Position numbers and translations under genes: made by a program. Below the pieces are notes generated by a model. The model saw only the letters and a program-made list of their open reading frames with translations, ran no database searches and was not told the origin of the DNA. A DNA stretch of 49,772 nt from Okeania hirsuta (lineage in GTDB: Bacteria; Cyanobacteriota; Cyanobacteriia; Cyanobacteriales; Microcoleaceae), in NCBI RefSeq assembly GCF_003838195.1, contig NZ_RCBY01000031.1, positions 1 to 49,772 of the forward strand, read 5' to 3'. Positions 26,106 to 37,381 of the stretch are shown one piece after another (the first letter of the stretch is position 1; each line of letters starts with the position of its first letter).

Positions 26106-26360
26106 TATAATTAGGGTTTGCTGATTAAATCTAAAAACACTGACATATAAAAGTAAGTGCCTTTTTGGAGCGAAAAAAAGTGCCAACTTTTCAGCTTGAG
26201 TGACCAAAAAGTCAGGATAAAAGGCAGATAAGCACAGAAAGATACAGGTACAATTATTCCTCCTACTTTCTCAGCTCTCCCCACCCTCCCCACATTCCCC
26301 TCCTGGGAGGGGTTAGGGGTGGGTCCCCACACTCTGCTTTTTTCAGCAAACCCTAATTAT
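26106..26360. repeat. MITE-like element, family D
   Basis: Perfect 18-bp ends: ATAATTAGGGTTTGCTGA (26106-26123) and TCAGCAAACCCTAATTAT (26343-26360). Non-coding interior. Confidence 0.85.
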
Positions 26361-26608
26361 TGCTCTGCTGATTAATTCTCAAAGTATTGATAAATAAAGG
26401 TATTAGCCTTTTTGGGGTTCAAAAAAGTGCCAGCTTTTCGGTGCCAACAGCTGCAAAAAGCTAGTATTTTGGGCTGACTATGGTAGAAAAATCACTCTTA
26501 CAATTCTTACTCCTACCTCCTCGCTCATTCCCTGTTCTTCCTGTCTCCTGTTTCCTGTCTCCTGTCTCCTGTCTCCTACTAAAAGACTTTTTCAGCAAAC
26601 CCTAATTA
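26359..26608. repeat. Second family D element directly abutting the first
   Basis: The left end is eroded (GCTCTGCTGATTAA); the right end TCAGCAAACCCTAATTA (26592-26608) is intact. The interior shares AAAAGTGCCAGCTTTTCGG with the 18.7-kb copy. It includes a heptamer run CTGTCTC (about 26545-26578). Confidence 0.75.
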
Positions 26609-26681
26609 GGTATCTGTTTGCAGAGCTGACCGCTGAACTGCTGAATTGCTGTTTGCGCAGCATTCCGCCAGAAAACGCTTT

Positions 26682-27590
26682 TTAAACTCCCATTGGCAGG
26701 ACTAAACCTTCGCGGGCCATAACTGCCTGGGGAAAAGCTGTTTTGACTTTTTTTGCTATTTCATCGAGAAAATCATCACTGTGAGTAGGTTCATGGTGAA
26801 AAATTACCACCCGCTTCACTTCAGCCGCTTTAGCTACTTTGATTGCTTCCTGCCAAGTCGAATGTCCCCAACCTACCTTAGAAGACTTGGGATTATGATA
26901 CTCATCATCAGTGTACATAGCATCATAGATTAATAGGTCAGCATTGCGGGCTAAATTTACCACACTTTCATCCAAGCGATCGGGAAAATGTTCTGTATCA
27001 GAACAATAAACTACCGTCCGTCCATTCCATGTCACTCTATATCCCATTGCTGTATTAGGATGATTCAGAGAACCAGTCTCAATCTCAATATCATCCAGCA
27101 TCATTTTTTCCCCATGCTGAAGCTCATAAAAACGTAAGTCAGCCTGGATACCATTTAAAGGAATAGGAGAGTTATAATGTAGAACCCTTTGTATAAAATG
27201 CTTTCTCATTGACTCCCCTTCTGGAGGTATAGCTCCGTAGATATGAAAACTATTTCCTTGGGTAAAAGCAGGAGTAAATAAAGGGAAACCTTGAATATGA
27301 TCCCAGTGATAATGAGTAAAAAACATATAAGCTTCTACTGGCATTTCCTGCATCATTTCCTCGCCTAATTCTCGTAGACCAGTGCCACCATCAAATATCA
27401 GCCGCTTACCAGCTATTTGCATTTCTATGCAGGAAGTATTTCCACCATATCTAATAGTATCTTTTCCTGGAGTAGGAACACTACCTCGTACACCCCAGAA
27501 CTTCACTAAAAAATCTCCCATTTGTTCAGACATCTTCGAGAAATCAACATTATCTTTAGTTAGCACTTCAGAAGAAAGTTTAGTTTCCAT
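26682..27590 (-). CDS. Metallo-beta-lactamase-fold hydrolase
   Basis: 302 aa with the MBL-fold metal site THYHWDHIQGFP (HxHxDH), the histidine of SLNHPNTAMGYRV, the bridging aspartate of VVYCSDTEHF and a C-terminal histidine of VIFHHEPTHSDD. A second family hallmark is GGTGLRELGEEM. The layout is that of stand-alone MBL-fold phosphodiesterase-like enzymes (PhnP/RNase Z-like subgroup). The substrate is unknown. Cytoplasmic. Single gene with no functional neighbour; aroC is upstream on the same strand about 450 bp away. Confidence 0.85.
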   Translation of the reverse strand: METKLSSEVLTKDNVDFSKMSEQMGDFLVKFWGVRGSVPTPGKDTIRYGGNTSCIEMQIAGKRLIFDGGTGLRELGEEMMQEMPVEAYMFFTHYHWDHIQGFPLFTPAFTQGNSFHIYGAIPPEGESMRKHFIQRVLHYNSPIPLNGIQADLRFYELQHGEKMMLDDIEIETGSLNHPNTAMGYRVTWNGRTVVYCSDTEHFPDRLDESVVNLARNADLLIYDAMYTDDEYHNPKSSKVGWGHSTWQEAIKVAKAAEVKRVVIFHHEPTHSDDFLDEIAKKVKTAFPQAVMAREGLVLPMGV

Positions 27591-28035
27591 ATGAATTTTC
27601 TTTTAGCAGTTTCCACTTTATGAATTTAAAGATTTCTGGATTTTTAGGAAATTGAACTAGAGACAGAAAATATAGCAGCTTGCTTTTCTATAAGTTGTTA
27701 ATTATTGCCAATTCAAAAAATTAAATTGTCCAACTTTAATAATTAACCAATCTGCAAAGCACTATTTATAGGATTACAAGAATTGCTGGCGTTGCTGAAT
27801 AAATGTATGATTTCACAGGAGTTAGGAGCTAGGAGTCAGGAGTCAGTAGGTAGAAAAGAGTTGTTCGGTGACTAAATAGGTATAATTTGCAATATTGTTT
27901 TTGCTTAAAATTTACCCAAAGTTGAATTTCATACCTCAAATCAGCAACACCGAATTGGTTAAGACATTTTTCAATCCTGTTTCCTGATGGATTCCACAGG
28001 GAAAAACCCTTTTACAGTTAGCTATTCCCTATTCC
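27591..28035. repeat. Intergenic with MITE-like element (GGCGTTGCTGA ends)
   Basis: GGCGTTGCTGAAT at 27788-27800 is mirrored by TCAGCAACACCG at 27941-27952, bounding about 165 bp with a GGAGTCAGGAGTCAG heptamer run inside. This is a separate terminal repeat type from families A to D. Heptamer CCCTATT repeats follow at about 28023-28044, across the aroC stop. Confidence 0.55.
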
Positions 28036-29151
28036 CTATTCCCTAGCGCGTAGCGCCATATATTTCAAACTCTCACATTGTCCATGATGGCGCAATAAAT
28101 GATCGCATAGCACAATGGCTACCATTGCTTCTACCATAGGTACAGCTCTAGGTAAAACGCAAGGGTCATGTCTTCCTTTCGCTGCTAACAATGTCTCTTC
28201 ACCTACACGACTAACAGTACGCTGCTCTTTACGAATTGTAGCAGTTGGTTTAAATGCTGCCCGCAACACAATATTTTCTCCATTAGAAATTCCTCCCTGT
28301 ACCCCTCCAGAACGATTAGTCACAGTCCGAATTTCCCCTTGCTCATCTGTATAAAATTCATCATTATGCTCGCTACCTGTGAGAGTAGTACCTGCAAAAC
28401 CAGAACCAATTTCAAATCCTTTGCTCGCTGGCAAGGACATTACACCCTTAGCTAAATCTGCTTCTAATTTATCAAATACAGGAGAACCAAGACCTTTCGG
28501 GACATTCCTGGCCACACATTCAACCACACCTCCCAGAGAATCTCCCACATCCCGTATTTGTTCTACTAATTCAATCATTCTGTCTGCACATTCAGTATCT
28601 GGACAACGGACAATATTACTTTCCACTTGTTCTATAGTCACTGTTTCTAGATCGACAATGGCCTCTAAATTTTTGATGCGCTTCACATAGCCAACAATTT
28701 CCACACCAGAATATTGTTTGAGAATTTTTTTAGCGATCGCCCCAGCAGCAACGCGTCCAATAGTTTCTCTAGCTGAAGACCGTCCCCCACCTTGCCAGTT
28801 CCTAATACCATACTTAGCATCATAAGTTGCATCAGCATGAGATGGACGGTATTTACTAGCCATCTCCTGATAATCTTGTGGACGAGCATCCTTATTTCTC
28901 ACCAAAATCATCATTGGCGTACCCAAAGTTTGACCTTCAAATACTCCAGACAGTATTTCACAAATATCTGTTTCTTTGCGAGGTGTAGTAATTTTGCTTT
29001 GCCCTGGACGCCTACGGTCTAACTCATATTGAATTTCTGCAACATCTATTTCTAGTTGAGGAGGGCAACCATCAATTATAACTCCTACTCCTCCTCCGTG
29101 GGATTCACCAAATGTTGTTACCCGAAATAGATGTCCAAATGTGTTGCCCAT
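28036..29151 (-). CDS. aroC: Chorismate synthase
   Basis: Makes chorismate from 5-enolpyruvylshikimate-3-phosphate with reduced FMN, the last step of the shikimate pathway. Family hallmarks: [17 protein letters not shown] at the N-terminus, [22 protein letters not shown], and [17 protein letters not shown] near the C-terminus. The frame opens at 29160 (MSFMGNTFG), but the family normally starts [20 protein letters not shown], so I use the ATG at 29151 (371 aa). Neither start has a strong ribosome site. The stop lies in a repeat-rich stretch. Single gene. Confidence 0.95.
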   Translation of the reverse strand: MGNTFGHLFRVTTFGESHGGGVGVIIDGCPPQLEIDVAEIQYELDRRRPGQSKITTPRKETDICEILSGVFEGQTLGTPMMILVRNKDARPQDYQEMASKYRPSHADATYDAKYGIRNWQGGGRSSARETIGRVAAGAIAKKILKQYSGVEIVGYVKRIKNLEAIVDLETVTIEQVESNIVRCPDTECADRMIELVEQIRDVGDSLGGVVECVARNVPKGLGSPVFDKLEADLAKGVMSLPASKGFEIGSGFAGTTLTGSEHNDEFYTDEQGEIRTVTNRSGGVQGGISNGENIVLRAAFKPTATIRKEQRTVSRVGEETLLAAKGRHDPCVLPRAVPMVEAMVAIVLCDHLLRHHGQCESLKYMALRARE

Positions 29152-29295
29152 GAAACTCAAACTACAATAAAGAATTAAGACCTCTATTTTAACCTGTTTT
29201 CTTTAAATAAAGCACTCAGCGATCGGCAAATACTTTGCTCTGTCAAGAGTTTTTGAGGTGTAGGACTATGGAGAAAAAGTTTAAAGAATCACATC

Positions 29296-29500
29296 AGGGG
29301 TCAGCAACGAGAGCGAAACGATATTGTGGCGATTGAAAATCTCAATATTAAGGGTTTAGTTCGGACAGATTGGCTAAGTCAATTAATGACGTAAGTTGGT
29401 CTATGTTTCTAGAATTTCTAGAATGTTTCTGTCAAAAAAATGACAGAAAATTAATAGCTGTTAACTGCTCAACTAAACCTACTCAAAGGTCTGAAAGCCT
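29296..29500 (+). pseudogene. IS605-type TnpB/OrfB remnant
   Basis: One frame reads NDIVAIENLNIKGLVRTDW, and the next, after a one-base shift near 29383, reads LAKSINDVSWSMFLEFLEC. These match the IAIENLNVKGLxR...LAKSIxDxSW segment of TnpB nucleases. Both ends are missing, as is the zinc-finger region; only about 65 residues remain. It is unrelated in position to the fuller tnpB at 43.5 kb. Confidence 0.75.
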
Positions 29501-30046
29501 AGTCATTCTTAGTGGGTCAAGCACTACAAGGCTAAACGGCAAACCCTTTATTCCCTGGTCAAAAACATCAGGAATTACTTTACCCTAGTATTAAGAGGCC
29601 AGTTAAAATTGGCAGTAATCTCCCGTTAAATTTTGATAATGATAACGAGAGAGTATTAATCACCTTCTAAAAATCTAGACAATCCTAGACATCCTCTTCA
29701 TCACTGAGTAAGAGTAATTTTCCGCCTCACCTGTCCATAAGCCTACTGGCGCGCGAAGGTTGGTTAATGTTCCGATCAAACACATTGAGTTTAGGATTCC
29801 CTCTGGGGTTTTCGTCCTTATGAAAAGTCGAGTGTCAAACAGTCCATAATTGTTGCTAGAATACTCTGTTTTTAGCATACATATGTAATAATAACACAGA
29901 TTAATGGCGTAAAAACATAGACATTTTGTAGATATTTGTCTTGGATAGTCCATGTTTTTAAGCTTTAGCAAACAAAAGTATAACTATATCAATCTATAAT
30001 AACATAAGTTTATATATATTAATAAATCAATAATAGTTAATTAACC
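29501..30046. other. Intergenic between tnpB remnant and psbN, no gene recognised
   Basis: A 98-codon minus-strand frame (29675-29971) with a segment TPEGILNSMCLIGTLTNLRA could be more transposase debris. I cannot place it in a family. The rest is AT-rich. Confidence 0.35.
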
Positions 30047-30178
30047 TTAATCTTCGTGTTCATCAAAAGGGTCTCTCAACTCCTTAGCGGGAGGTCCAAA
30101 AGCCGTATAAATTGAAAAGCTAGTAATGGCCACAACCATTACACCTATAGAGATACTAAGAACTGTTGCAGGTTCCAT
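30047..30178 (-). CDS. psbN: PsbN, photosystem II assembly protein
   Basis: A 43-codon gene. The reading is MEPATVLSISIGVMVVAITS, then FSIYTAFGPPAKELRDPFDE and HED, the standard PsbN length and sequence. One N-terminal membrane helix is followed by a polar tail. PsbN is needed for assembly of photosystem II reaction centres rather than being a stable subunit. It is read opposite to psbH with 88 bp between the start codons, the usual cyanobacterial and plastid arrangement in which psbN faces psbH. Confidence 0.95.
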   Translation of the reverse strand: MEPATVLSISIGVMVVAITSFSIYTAFGPPAKELRDPFDEHED

Positions 30179-30266
30179 ATAATTCATTAAAATTATGAGT
30201 GTTATACATATACAATATTACAAAAGATTAAAAAATTCTGCTGAATTATAGATTACATAGAAACTT

Positions 30267-30470
30267 ATGGCACAAAGAACTGGATTAGGAGACCTGCTCA
30301 AACCTTTAAACTCTGAATATGGTAAAGTATCTCCCGGTTGGGGAACTACACTATTAATGGCCGTTTTTATAGGCTTATTCTTTGTCTTCTTGTTGATTAT
30401 TCTCCAAATCTACAACTCTTCGTTGTTGTTAGAGAATGTTGATGTGGACTGGGCTAGCCTAACCAAATAA
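30267..30470 (+). CDS. psbH: Photosystem II protein PsbH
   Basis: 67-aa thylakoid membrane subunit of photosystem II, important for QA-QB function and CP47 stability. [20 protein letters not shown] is the cytoplasmic N-terminus, followed by one membrane helix (about 28-50) and the tail ending DVDWASLTK. The length and the [13 protein letters not shown] motif are diagnostic. A strong hairpin follows between psbH and tatA (30486-30525), so psbH may be mostly monocistronic. Confidence 0.97.
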   Translation: MAQRTGLGDLLKPLNSEYGKVSPGWGTTLLMAVFIGLFFVFLLIILQIYNSSLLLENVDVDWASLTK

Positions 30471-30485
30471 GATGAATTAAAGAGT

Positions 30486-30525
30486 AGGGCTAAGAAATTC
30501 AATTAATTAAAATTTCTCCAGCCCT
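30486..30525 (+). terminator. Hairpin between psbH and tatA
   Basis: AGGGCT (30486-30491) pairs with AGCCCT (30520-30525), and GAAATT (30494-30499) with AATTTC (30511-30516). No T run follows, so it could end transcripts weakly or stabilise the psbH mRNA 3' end. Confidence 0.6.
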
Positions 30526-30576
30526 AGCTATATCCTTAGTAATAATCTCAGATAAGTTTTAGGAGTAAAAAACAAG

Positions 30577-30849
30577 ATGAATATTTTTGGTATTGGTCTG
30601 CCTGAAATGATTGTAATTTTAGTCGTAGCTCTTTTGATATTCGGTCCAAAGAAACTACCAGAAATTGGTCGTAGTTTAGGGCAAGCGATAAATAGTTTTA
30701 AAGCAGGAGCTAAAGAGTTTGAAAATGAGTTTAAACGAGAGGCAAAACAGTTAGAAGAAGGGTCTCAAGTTAGTCAGTATGCACCTGAATCAGAGTCAGA
30801 AAAAGTAGTAACTGTTTCTTCTCCTACAGAGACAAGTCAGAAAAGCTAG
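30577..30849 (+). CDS. tatA: Twin-arginine translocase subunit TatA
   Basis: 90 aa. A short N-terminal membrane helix (MNIFGIGLPEMIVILVVALL) is followed by the conserved hinge FGPKKLPEIGRSLGQAINSF, an amphipathic helix, then an acidic, Ser/Thr-rich tail. It is the pore-forming TatA/E type rather than TatB, and exports folded proteins to the thylakoid lumen or periplasm. AGGAG lies about ten bases before the ATG. It lies between psbH and pth on the same strand; TatC is not in the window. Confidence 0.95.
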   Translation: MNIFGIGLPEMIVILVVALLIFGPKKLPEIGRSLGQAINSFKAGAKEFENEFKREAKQLEEGSQVSQYAPESESEKVVTVSSPTETSQKS

Positions 30850-30933
30850 TTGATAAAAGTAGAGAAAAATTTCACCTGAGCCAATCCAAAAAAAGATAAT
30901 ATTTTTGACGATTTAATTTTAATTCTTAACGTA

Positions 30934-31578
30934 ATGAAAGAGGTGGCATCAGGGCAAAATTTAGTGATTCCTCAATTAATTGTAGGTTTGGGAAATCCAG
31001 AGCAAAAATACGAAAGAACTAGACACAATATAGGATTTGCGGCAGTTGATAGTATAGCCAATATGTGGCATACTTCTCTATCGGAAAACCGAAAATTTAA
31101 AGCAGAATTTGGAGAAGGCAGAGGTATAAAATCCGATAAAATTTATTTGCTCAAACCCTTGACTTATATGAATAAGTCGGGACAAGCAATTCGTACCGTG
31201 TTAGATTGGTATAAATTGCCACAAAATTCGGTGCTAATTATATATGATGATATGGATTTGCCAATGGGACGACTGCGACTACGGTTATCTGGGTCTGCTG
31301 GTGGCCATAATGGGATGAAGTCAGCGATCGCTCATTTAGGGACTCAAAAATTTCCTCGTTTGCGAATAGGTATAGGTAAGCCAAAGAATGCTGCTGCTGA
31401 AAGTAGAGATCCAAATACTATTGGTCATGTTTTAGGAAAGTTTAGCCCAGAGGAAAGTCAATTAATGACTCAAGTGCTGAAATTAGTTGTAGAAGCTGTA
31501 GAGCTTTCTTTGAGACAAGGAATAGAAAAAGCAATGAGTCTCTATAATAGTCGTAGTGTTAGCTTACCAGAAGATTAA
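30934..31578 (+). CDS. pth: Peptidyl-tRNA hydrolase
   Basis: Frees tRNA from prematurely released peptidyl-tRNA. 214 aa, with a short extra N-terminal segment (about 14 residues) before LIVGLGNPEQKYERTRHNIGF, which carries the catalytic histidine. Other marks are the active-site asparagine segment LKPLTYMNKSGQAI, the acidic YDDMDLPMG and GHNGMKS. The ATG at 30934 is the only reasonable start before the motif. It follows tatA by 84 bp and probably shares its transcript. Confidence 0.95.
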   Translation: MKEVASGQNLVIPQLIVGLGNPEQKYERTRHNIGFAAVDSIANMWHTSLSENRKFKAEFGEGRGIKSDKIYLLKPLTYMNKSGQAIRTVLDWYKLPQNSVLIIYDDMDLPMGRLRLRLSGSAGGHNGMKSAIAHLGTQKFPRLRIGIGKPKNAAAESRDPNTIGHVLGKFSPEESQLMTQVLKLVVEAVELSLRQGIEKAMSLYNSRSVSLPED

Positions 31579-31893
31579 TTTACTATTTAAGCAAGTATTT
31601 AAAAGTGCCTTGATTTATATAGATGAGTGTATTATCTGAATTTAACTAGCTATAAGCTTTTAGCATTTGCGTACCGGAATGCGGAGCTAACAGCTATCCT
31701 CTTGCTGAGGAACTACGTTAACAGCTTTTAGCAGCTCGGGTTAAAATCCCCGAGAACTCACCATTGCGCCAGATGGTTTAGGAAGGGTTGAAATCCTATT
31801 ATCGCACGTTCAAAAAAATAATCTTGCTGACTGCTGACCGCTTCTTGAAAATTTTGACTTTAATAAAATATAAAGTGTGACTTTTCACTATTA
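31579..31893. other. Spacer after pth with small hairpin
   Basis: CTCGGG (31735-31740) pairs with CCCGAG (31749-31754) around an 8-base loop, without a following T run. Repeats of AGCTTTTAGC and CTAACAGCTAT occur upstream of it. No gene or tRNA found. Confidence 0.45.
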
Positions 31894-32160
31894 ATGAGTT
31901 ATAAAGGTTTACCAGAAACTACTGCTTATGTCAGAGTAACTCGTCAGTCTTGGCAAAAAGGCATTATCGAAGGAGAAGTAAGTGCTGGGTCTTTTAATTG
32001 GCATTTTAAATGGGGTTTTCGCCATAAAAAAACTCTTTCCATTCGCCCTTCTCAAGGACGTGCTTTAATTCAAGAACCTTTAGGTAGGTTTCTAGAAAAA
32101 TGGGATTATCAACTAGAAGCTGGTGGGGATTATTATTTTACAATTAAAGCCAAATTTTAG
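31894..32160 (+). CDS. Conserved small protein, possibly DUF3146-like
   Basis: 88 aa, rich in aromatic residues and predicted mainly beta (AYVRVTRQSWQKGIIEGEV, FNWHFKWGFRH, DYYFTIKAKF). No signal peptide, helix-bundle or metal motif. It resembles small conserved cyanobacterial proteins of unknown function; DUF3146 is my guess from size and aromatic pattern, unverified. The start ATG lacks a clear ribosome site, but there is no better in-frame start. It stands alone between pth and pyrG. Confidence 0.65.
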   Translation: MSYKGLPETTAYVRVTRQSWQKGIIEGEVSAGSFNWHFKWGFRHKKTLSIRPSQGRALIQEPLGRFLEKWDYQLEAGGDYYFTIKAKF

Positions 32161-34289
<2,129 letters not shown>

Positions 34290-34731
34290 ATTATTAGTTA
34301 CTAAAATTTTTTTATTATTGTTTGTTATCTAGTTTAATTTCCCTATCTTAGGCGATTACTAATAATCTTAAATACAGCATTAAACATTGTTATATTTTCT
34401 AATATTAATCGCTGATAGTTATCTTAGATATTTGAAACTTTTAGTAGTGGTAAACTTCTTGATTTAAAAAATAAATCTTTTTCATTGAGTGAACCTATCC
34501 CAGTAATAATATTTTTGCTAAAAACCCTAAATATTTTGAGAGTTAAAAACAAAAAATTAAACTTTTAAAACACATTTTACTTAAACAAATAAGCCTGTTA
34601 AAAATAGTGGGATAGGTTTATTGAGTAGTAATTTACCAGATCGAGGATAACTCAATAGTGTCCATCGGACTTTTAGAGTAACTTGCACTAATTTGGAGAA
34701 ATGCAAGAAATCAAAGCTTTGAGGGGGTCAT
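34290..34731. other. AT-rich intergenic stretch, nothing recognised
   Basis: No frame, strong hairpin or known repeat. The ribosome site of the next gene (GAGGGGG, 34721-34727) lies at its end. Confidence 0.45.
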
Positions 34732-35160
34732 GTGGCCTACTGGATTAAAATAGATTATGAAAGAAGTAAATACTTGATCGACCTCGATCATATTACTGCT
34801 TTTTCTTGTCAGCCAAATAAACGACTAACTTTTTGGTTGCCAAATAGCAGTCAGCCAATTATATTAAATAAGCAAAGTTGCGAACATGACTATCAGCTAG
34901 TCATAAAATATATTACAGAAAAGATTGAGATAAACTGTCTCACTAATGATGAATGTTGGGTACATATTATTTACGATCGCCATGAATGGTTTATAAATTT
35001 GAATTGTATTACTACATTTGCTTCTGAACCTAATGGTCGTATAACTTTTTGGCTACCAGATAGTACAAAAGATATTATTATTAGTCCCAATATCGATCCG
35101 GAAGCTTATGAAAAGGTTGTGGAATTTATCACAAAAGTAACAGGGTATTCTTTACCTTGA
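34732..35160 (+). CDS. Protein of two tandem ~70-aa repeats, unknown function
   Basis: 142 aa made of two similar halves. Half one (1-68) has WIKIDYERSKYLIDLDHITAF and LTFWLPNSSQPIIL; half two (about 75-142) has WVHIIYDRHEWFINLNCITTF and ITFWLPDSTKDIII. Each ends in a helix with VxxFITxK or VIKYITEK. The predicted fold is a duplicated small alpha-beta unit. No signal or membrane segment. The start is GTG at 34732, supported by GAGGGGG five bases upstream; the overlapping ATG at 34730 is in another frame. Not recognised as a named family. Confidence 0.7.
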   Translation: MAYWIKIDYERSKYLIDLDHITAFSCQPNKRLTFWLPNSSQPIILNKQSCEHDYQLVIKYITEKIEINCLTNDECWVHIIYDRHEWFINLNCITTFASEPNGRITFWLPDSTKDIIISPNIDPEAYEKVVEFITKVTGYSLP

Positions 35161-35795
35161 AGAAGGAAGAGGGAAGAAGGAAGAAGGAAGACGGTCTAAT
35201 ACCAATTACCAAAAGTTATGGTATACTTAGGTAGCACTTCAATTATTAAGCAATTAACACTAGCGTTATACCTTTTTGATAGTTGTCACGGTATTTAGCA
35301 TTAATTAGGGTTTGCTGAATAAAGTTTTTTGCTATGGGTAGGAGTCAGAAGTCAGGAGTCAGGAGAAACGGGGAATTTAGAGGAGGTAGAAGTAAGAATT
35401 TCCCTCAATTTTTTTGTCCTTGATTTGCCCAAAATGCTAACTTTTTTGTAATCTCAGAAGGCTAAAGTCTTGGGGTTGCACATTATGGAATGATATTGCC
35501 AAAAATTGGTTTAGATTTTGACTAAAAATAACCATTAATTAATCATTCTAGCAATTGATTAATCCACAATCCAATTCAATCAAAAATATCAAATCATTCG
35601 TCACTGTGCAACGCCGAAAAATTAACAGACAAATATATCCGACTACTTTCTAATTAAATTCTATTCTCCGCTCCTCCTAGCAACTCTCTACTCCACTCCT
35701 GGGAGGAGTTAGGGTTGGGTGTCCCACACTTCTTTGACATCAAAGGTAAAAACCCTTAGTAAGCACTTCCCCACTCCCTCTTTTGTAGGAGATGT
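35161..35795. repeat. Intergenic with truncated, inverted family D element
   Basis: TTAATTAGGGTTTGCTGAAT starts near 35301. The interior (AAAATGCTAACTTTTTTGT...GAAGGCTAAAGTCTT, to about 35480) is the reverse of other family D copies, but the second end is missing. A GAAGAAGGAAGA run (35160-35191) and a CCTGGGAGGAGTTAGG patch complete the stretch. Confidence 0.55.
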
Positions 35796-36782
35796 CTAAT
35801 TATTATGCAAACTTGCCCAAGCTAATTTAGCAGCTCCTACAATACCAGCATGATTACCTAATTTAGCCGTTAATAATTTTAAGCCTAAACGAGAACTCAA
35901 CAAAACTCGTCTCTCAATTTCTGCTTTAGCTACAGGCAAAAAAAGTTCTGCACCAGCACTCACTCCCCCTCCAATAATTACAGCTTCTGGTGTCAAGATA
36001 TAAATCAAACTTGCCAAACCTGCACCCAAAAGTCTGCCATAATATTCCCAGAATTCTAGGGCAAATTTGTCTCCAGTTTGAGCCAAATTTGCTAACTCCA
36101 ATGGTTCTTTACCAGTAGCTCGACGAATTGCCTGAACAGAAACATATTGTTCTAGAGACCCACTATTACCACTGTTACACTCTGGCCCGTCCGGGTTCAC
36201 AGTAATTAACCCTAACTCTCCCGCAGCACCTAAATGACCTACAAACAATTGACCATCTAAAATAATTGCTCCCCCAACACCAGTACCCAGAGTAAGCATA
36301 ATCATATTTTTAAACGAACGACCTGCCCCTAGCCAAGATTCTCCTAAACCAGCACAATTAGCATCATTAGCCAAAACTACTGCTAAACCTGTCTTTTCCT
36401 CCAAACACTCAGCCAAGGGAACATTTTGCCAATCTGTCAAATTAATTGCTACTTTAGATATTCTACCTTGGACATCAGTAGGGCCAGGTACTCCAATACC
36501 TATTGCTTGAATAACTGCTGAGTTATCTGGTTGAGATTTAGCTACAGATAAATCAAGTGGATTAACACTATAATTGTTGAGTGAAGAATTAGATCTTAAA
36601 CCAGAGTTCGCAGAGCGTTGCAATAACAAAATTGCTTCTACCATCACATCAACTACTGCTTTTGGGGTTGCAGGTTGAGGAGTTGGCACATTTAAAAATT
36701 GATGACAAACTCCATCTTTGTCAAAACGCCCCAGTTTAATTGCCGTTCCCCCTATATCAATACCTATTACCTGAATATTCAT
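35796..36782 (-). CDS. ROK-family sugar kinase (glucokinase-like)
   Basis: 328 aa. ATP-dependent phosphorylation of a hexose is likely, glucose most plausibly, but substrate specificity cannot be read off. Seen: N-terminal phosphate-1 motif GIDIGGTAIKLGRF, catalytic NDANCAGLGESWLGAG, LTLGTGVGGAIILDG, and GHLGAAGELGLITVNPDGPECNSGN, which replaces the usual ROK zinc motif GHxE...CxCGxxGCxE and keeps only one cysteine. The frame opens at 36818, but the family begins just before GIDIGGT, so I use the ATG at 36782 (MNIQVIGIDIGG). Single gene. Confidence 0.88.
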   Translation of the reverse strand: MNIQVIGIDIGGTAIKLGRFDKDGVCHQFLNVPTPQPATPKAVVDVMVEAILLLQRSANSGLRSNSSLNNYSVNPLDLSVAKSQPDNSAVIQAIGIGVPGPTDVQGRISKVAINLTDWQNVPLAECLEEKTGLAVVLANDANCAGLGESWLGAGRSFKNMIMLTLGTGVGGAIILDGQLFVGHLGAAGELGLITVNPDGPECNSGNSGSLEQYVSVQAIRRATGKEPLELANLAQTGDKFALEFWEYYGRLLGAGLASLIYILTPEAVIIGGGVSAGAELFLPVAKAEIERRVLLSSRLGLKLLTAKLGNHAGIVGAAKLAWASLHNN

Positions 36783-37129
36783 GTTAGTTAGTCTGTGTTT
36801 AGCTGTCACACAACGCACGTTAACGCTTTCCTAGGTTATGAAGGGCGCAAACGGGATATGTAAAGCGTAGCATTGCCTCAACAAAACAAGAAACTTCATC
36901 AGGAAATTGGGTACAGTTATCCTTGTTTTGAAGTTCCCGTTATCATCCCATATAATTTGTCCCCTTCGGGGGAGCTACCCTTACGGTAGAACAGTTATAA
37001 TAGAGCTGCGTAGTTTTACTTTAGCAATAATATTAAGTATTGCAAGGGCTAGAGCAAAACTACAAACAAAAACTTTATTATTGCTAATTAAGCGGACATG
37101 ATATCAGATTCAACGGCAGAGAACTTCAC
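36783..37129. other. Intergenic, no gene
   Basis: Includes the hairpin CCCCTTCGGGGG (about 36961-36972) and, near 37091, GCGGACATGATATCAG, a single family B end. Nothing else is recognised. Confidence 0.4.
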
Positions 37130-37381
37130 TTAAAATCTTTCAACACTAGAATTAAATATAGGTTCAACCCGGATAGCAATTATAGCAGAGGGACGAACAA
37201 CCATATATTCTCCTTGAATAGTCTTAATTGGCACATTTACAAACTCTGGAGAATCATGCTTTGGAACTATAACGCCACTGTACCAAGTTTGAAATTCTTT
37301 AAGAGTCAGAAAACGTACTTCTTCGCGAGCGCCACCTTGTAAAATCAGGTGTATGGCAAATTCATCAGGGTTTCTAGGCAT
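37130..37381 (-). CDS. Conserved cyanobacterial protein of unknown function (83 aa)
   Basis: Begins MPRNPDEFAIHLILQGGARE and ends EPIFNSSVERF, a pattern I recall as strongly conserved in cyanobacteria without known role. Predicted mostly beta with one helix, soluble, no signal. The ATG fits the conserved N-terminus. Its upstream side carries TATCAGTTA heptamer-like repeats. No operon partner. Confidence 0.75.
   Translation of the reverse strand: MPRNPDEFAIHLILQGGAREEVRFLTLKEFQTWYSGVIVPKHDSPEFVNVPIKTIQGEYMVVRPSAIIAIRVEPIFNSSVERF

Noticed and set aside
28115-29022. Several plus-strand and alternative-frame ORFs of 68-103 codons
   Set aside because: All overlap aroC in other frames and match nothing; shadows of the real gene.
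31740-31800. Possible tRNA or RNA structure (AGGGTTGAAATCCT segment)
   Set aside because: No acceptor, D or anticodon arms can be folded around it. I found no tRNA or rRNA anywhere in the window.
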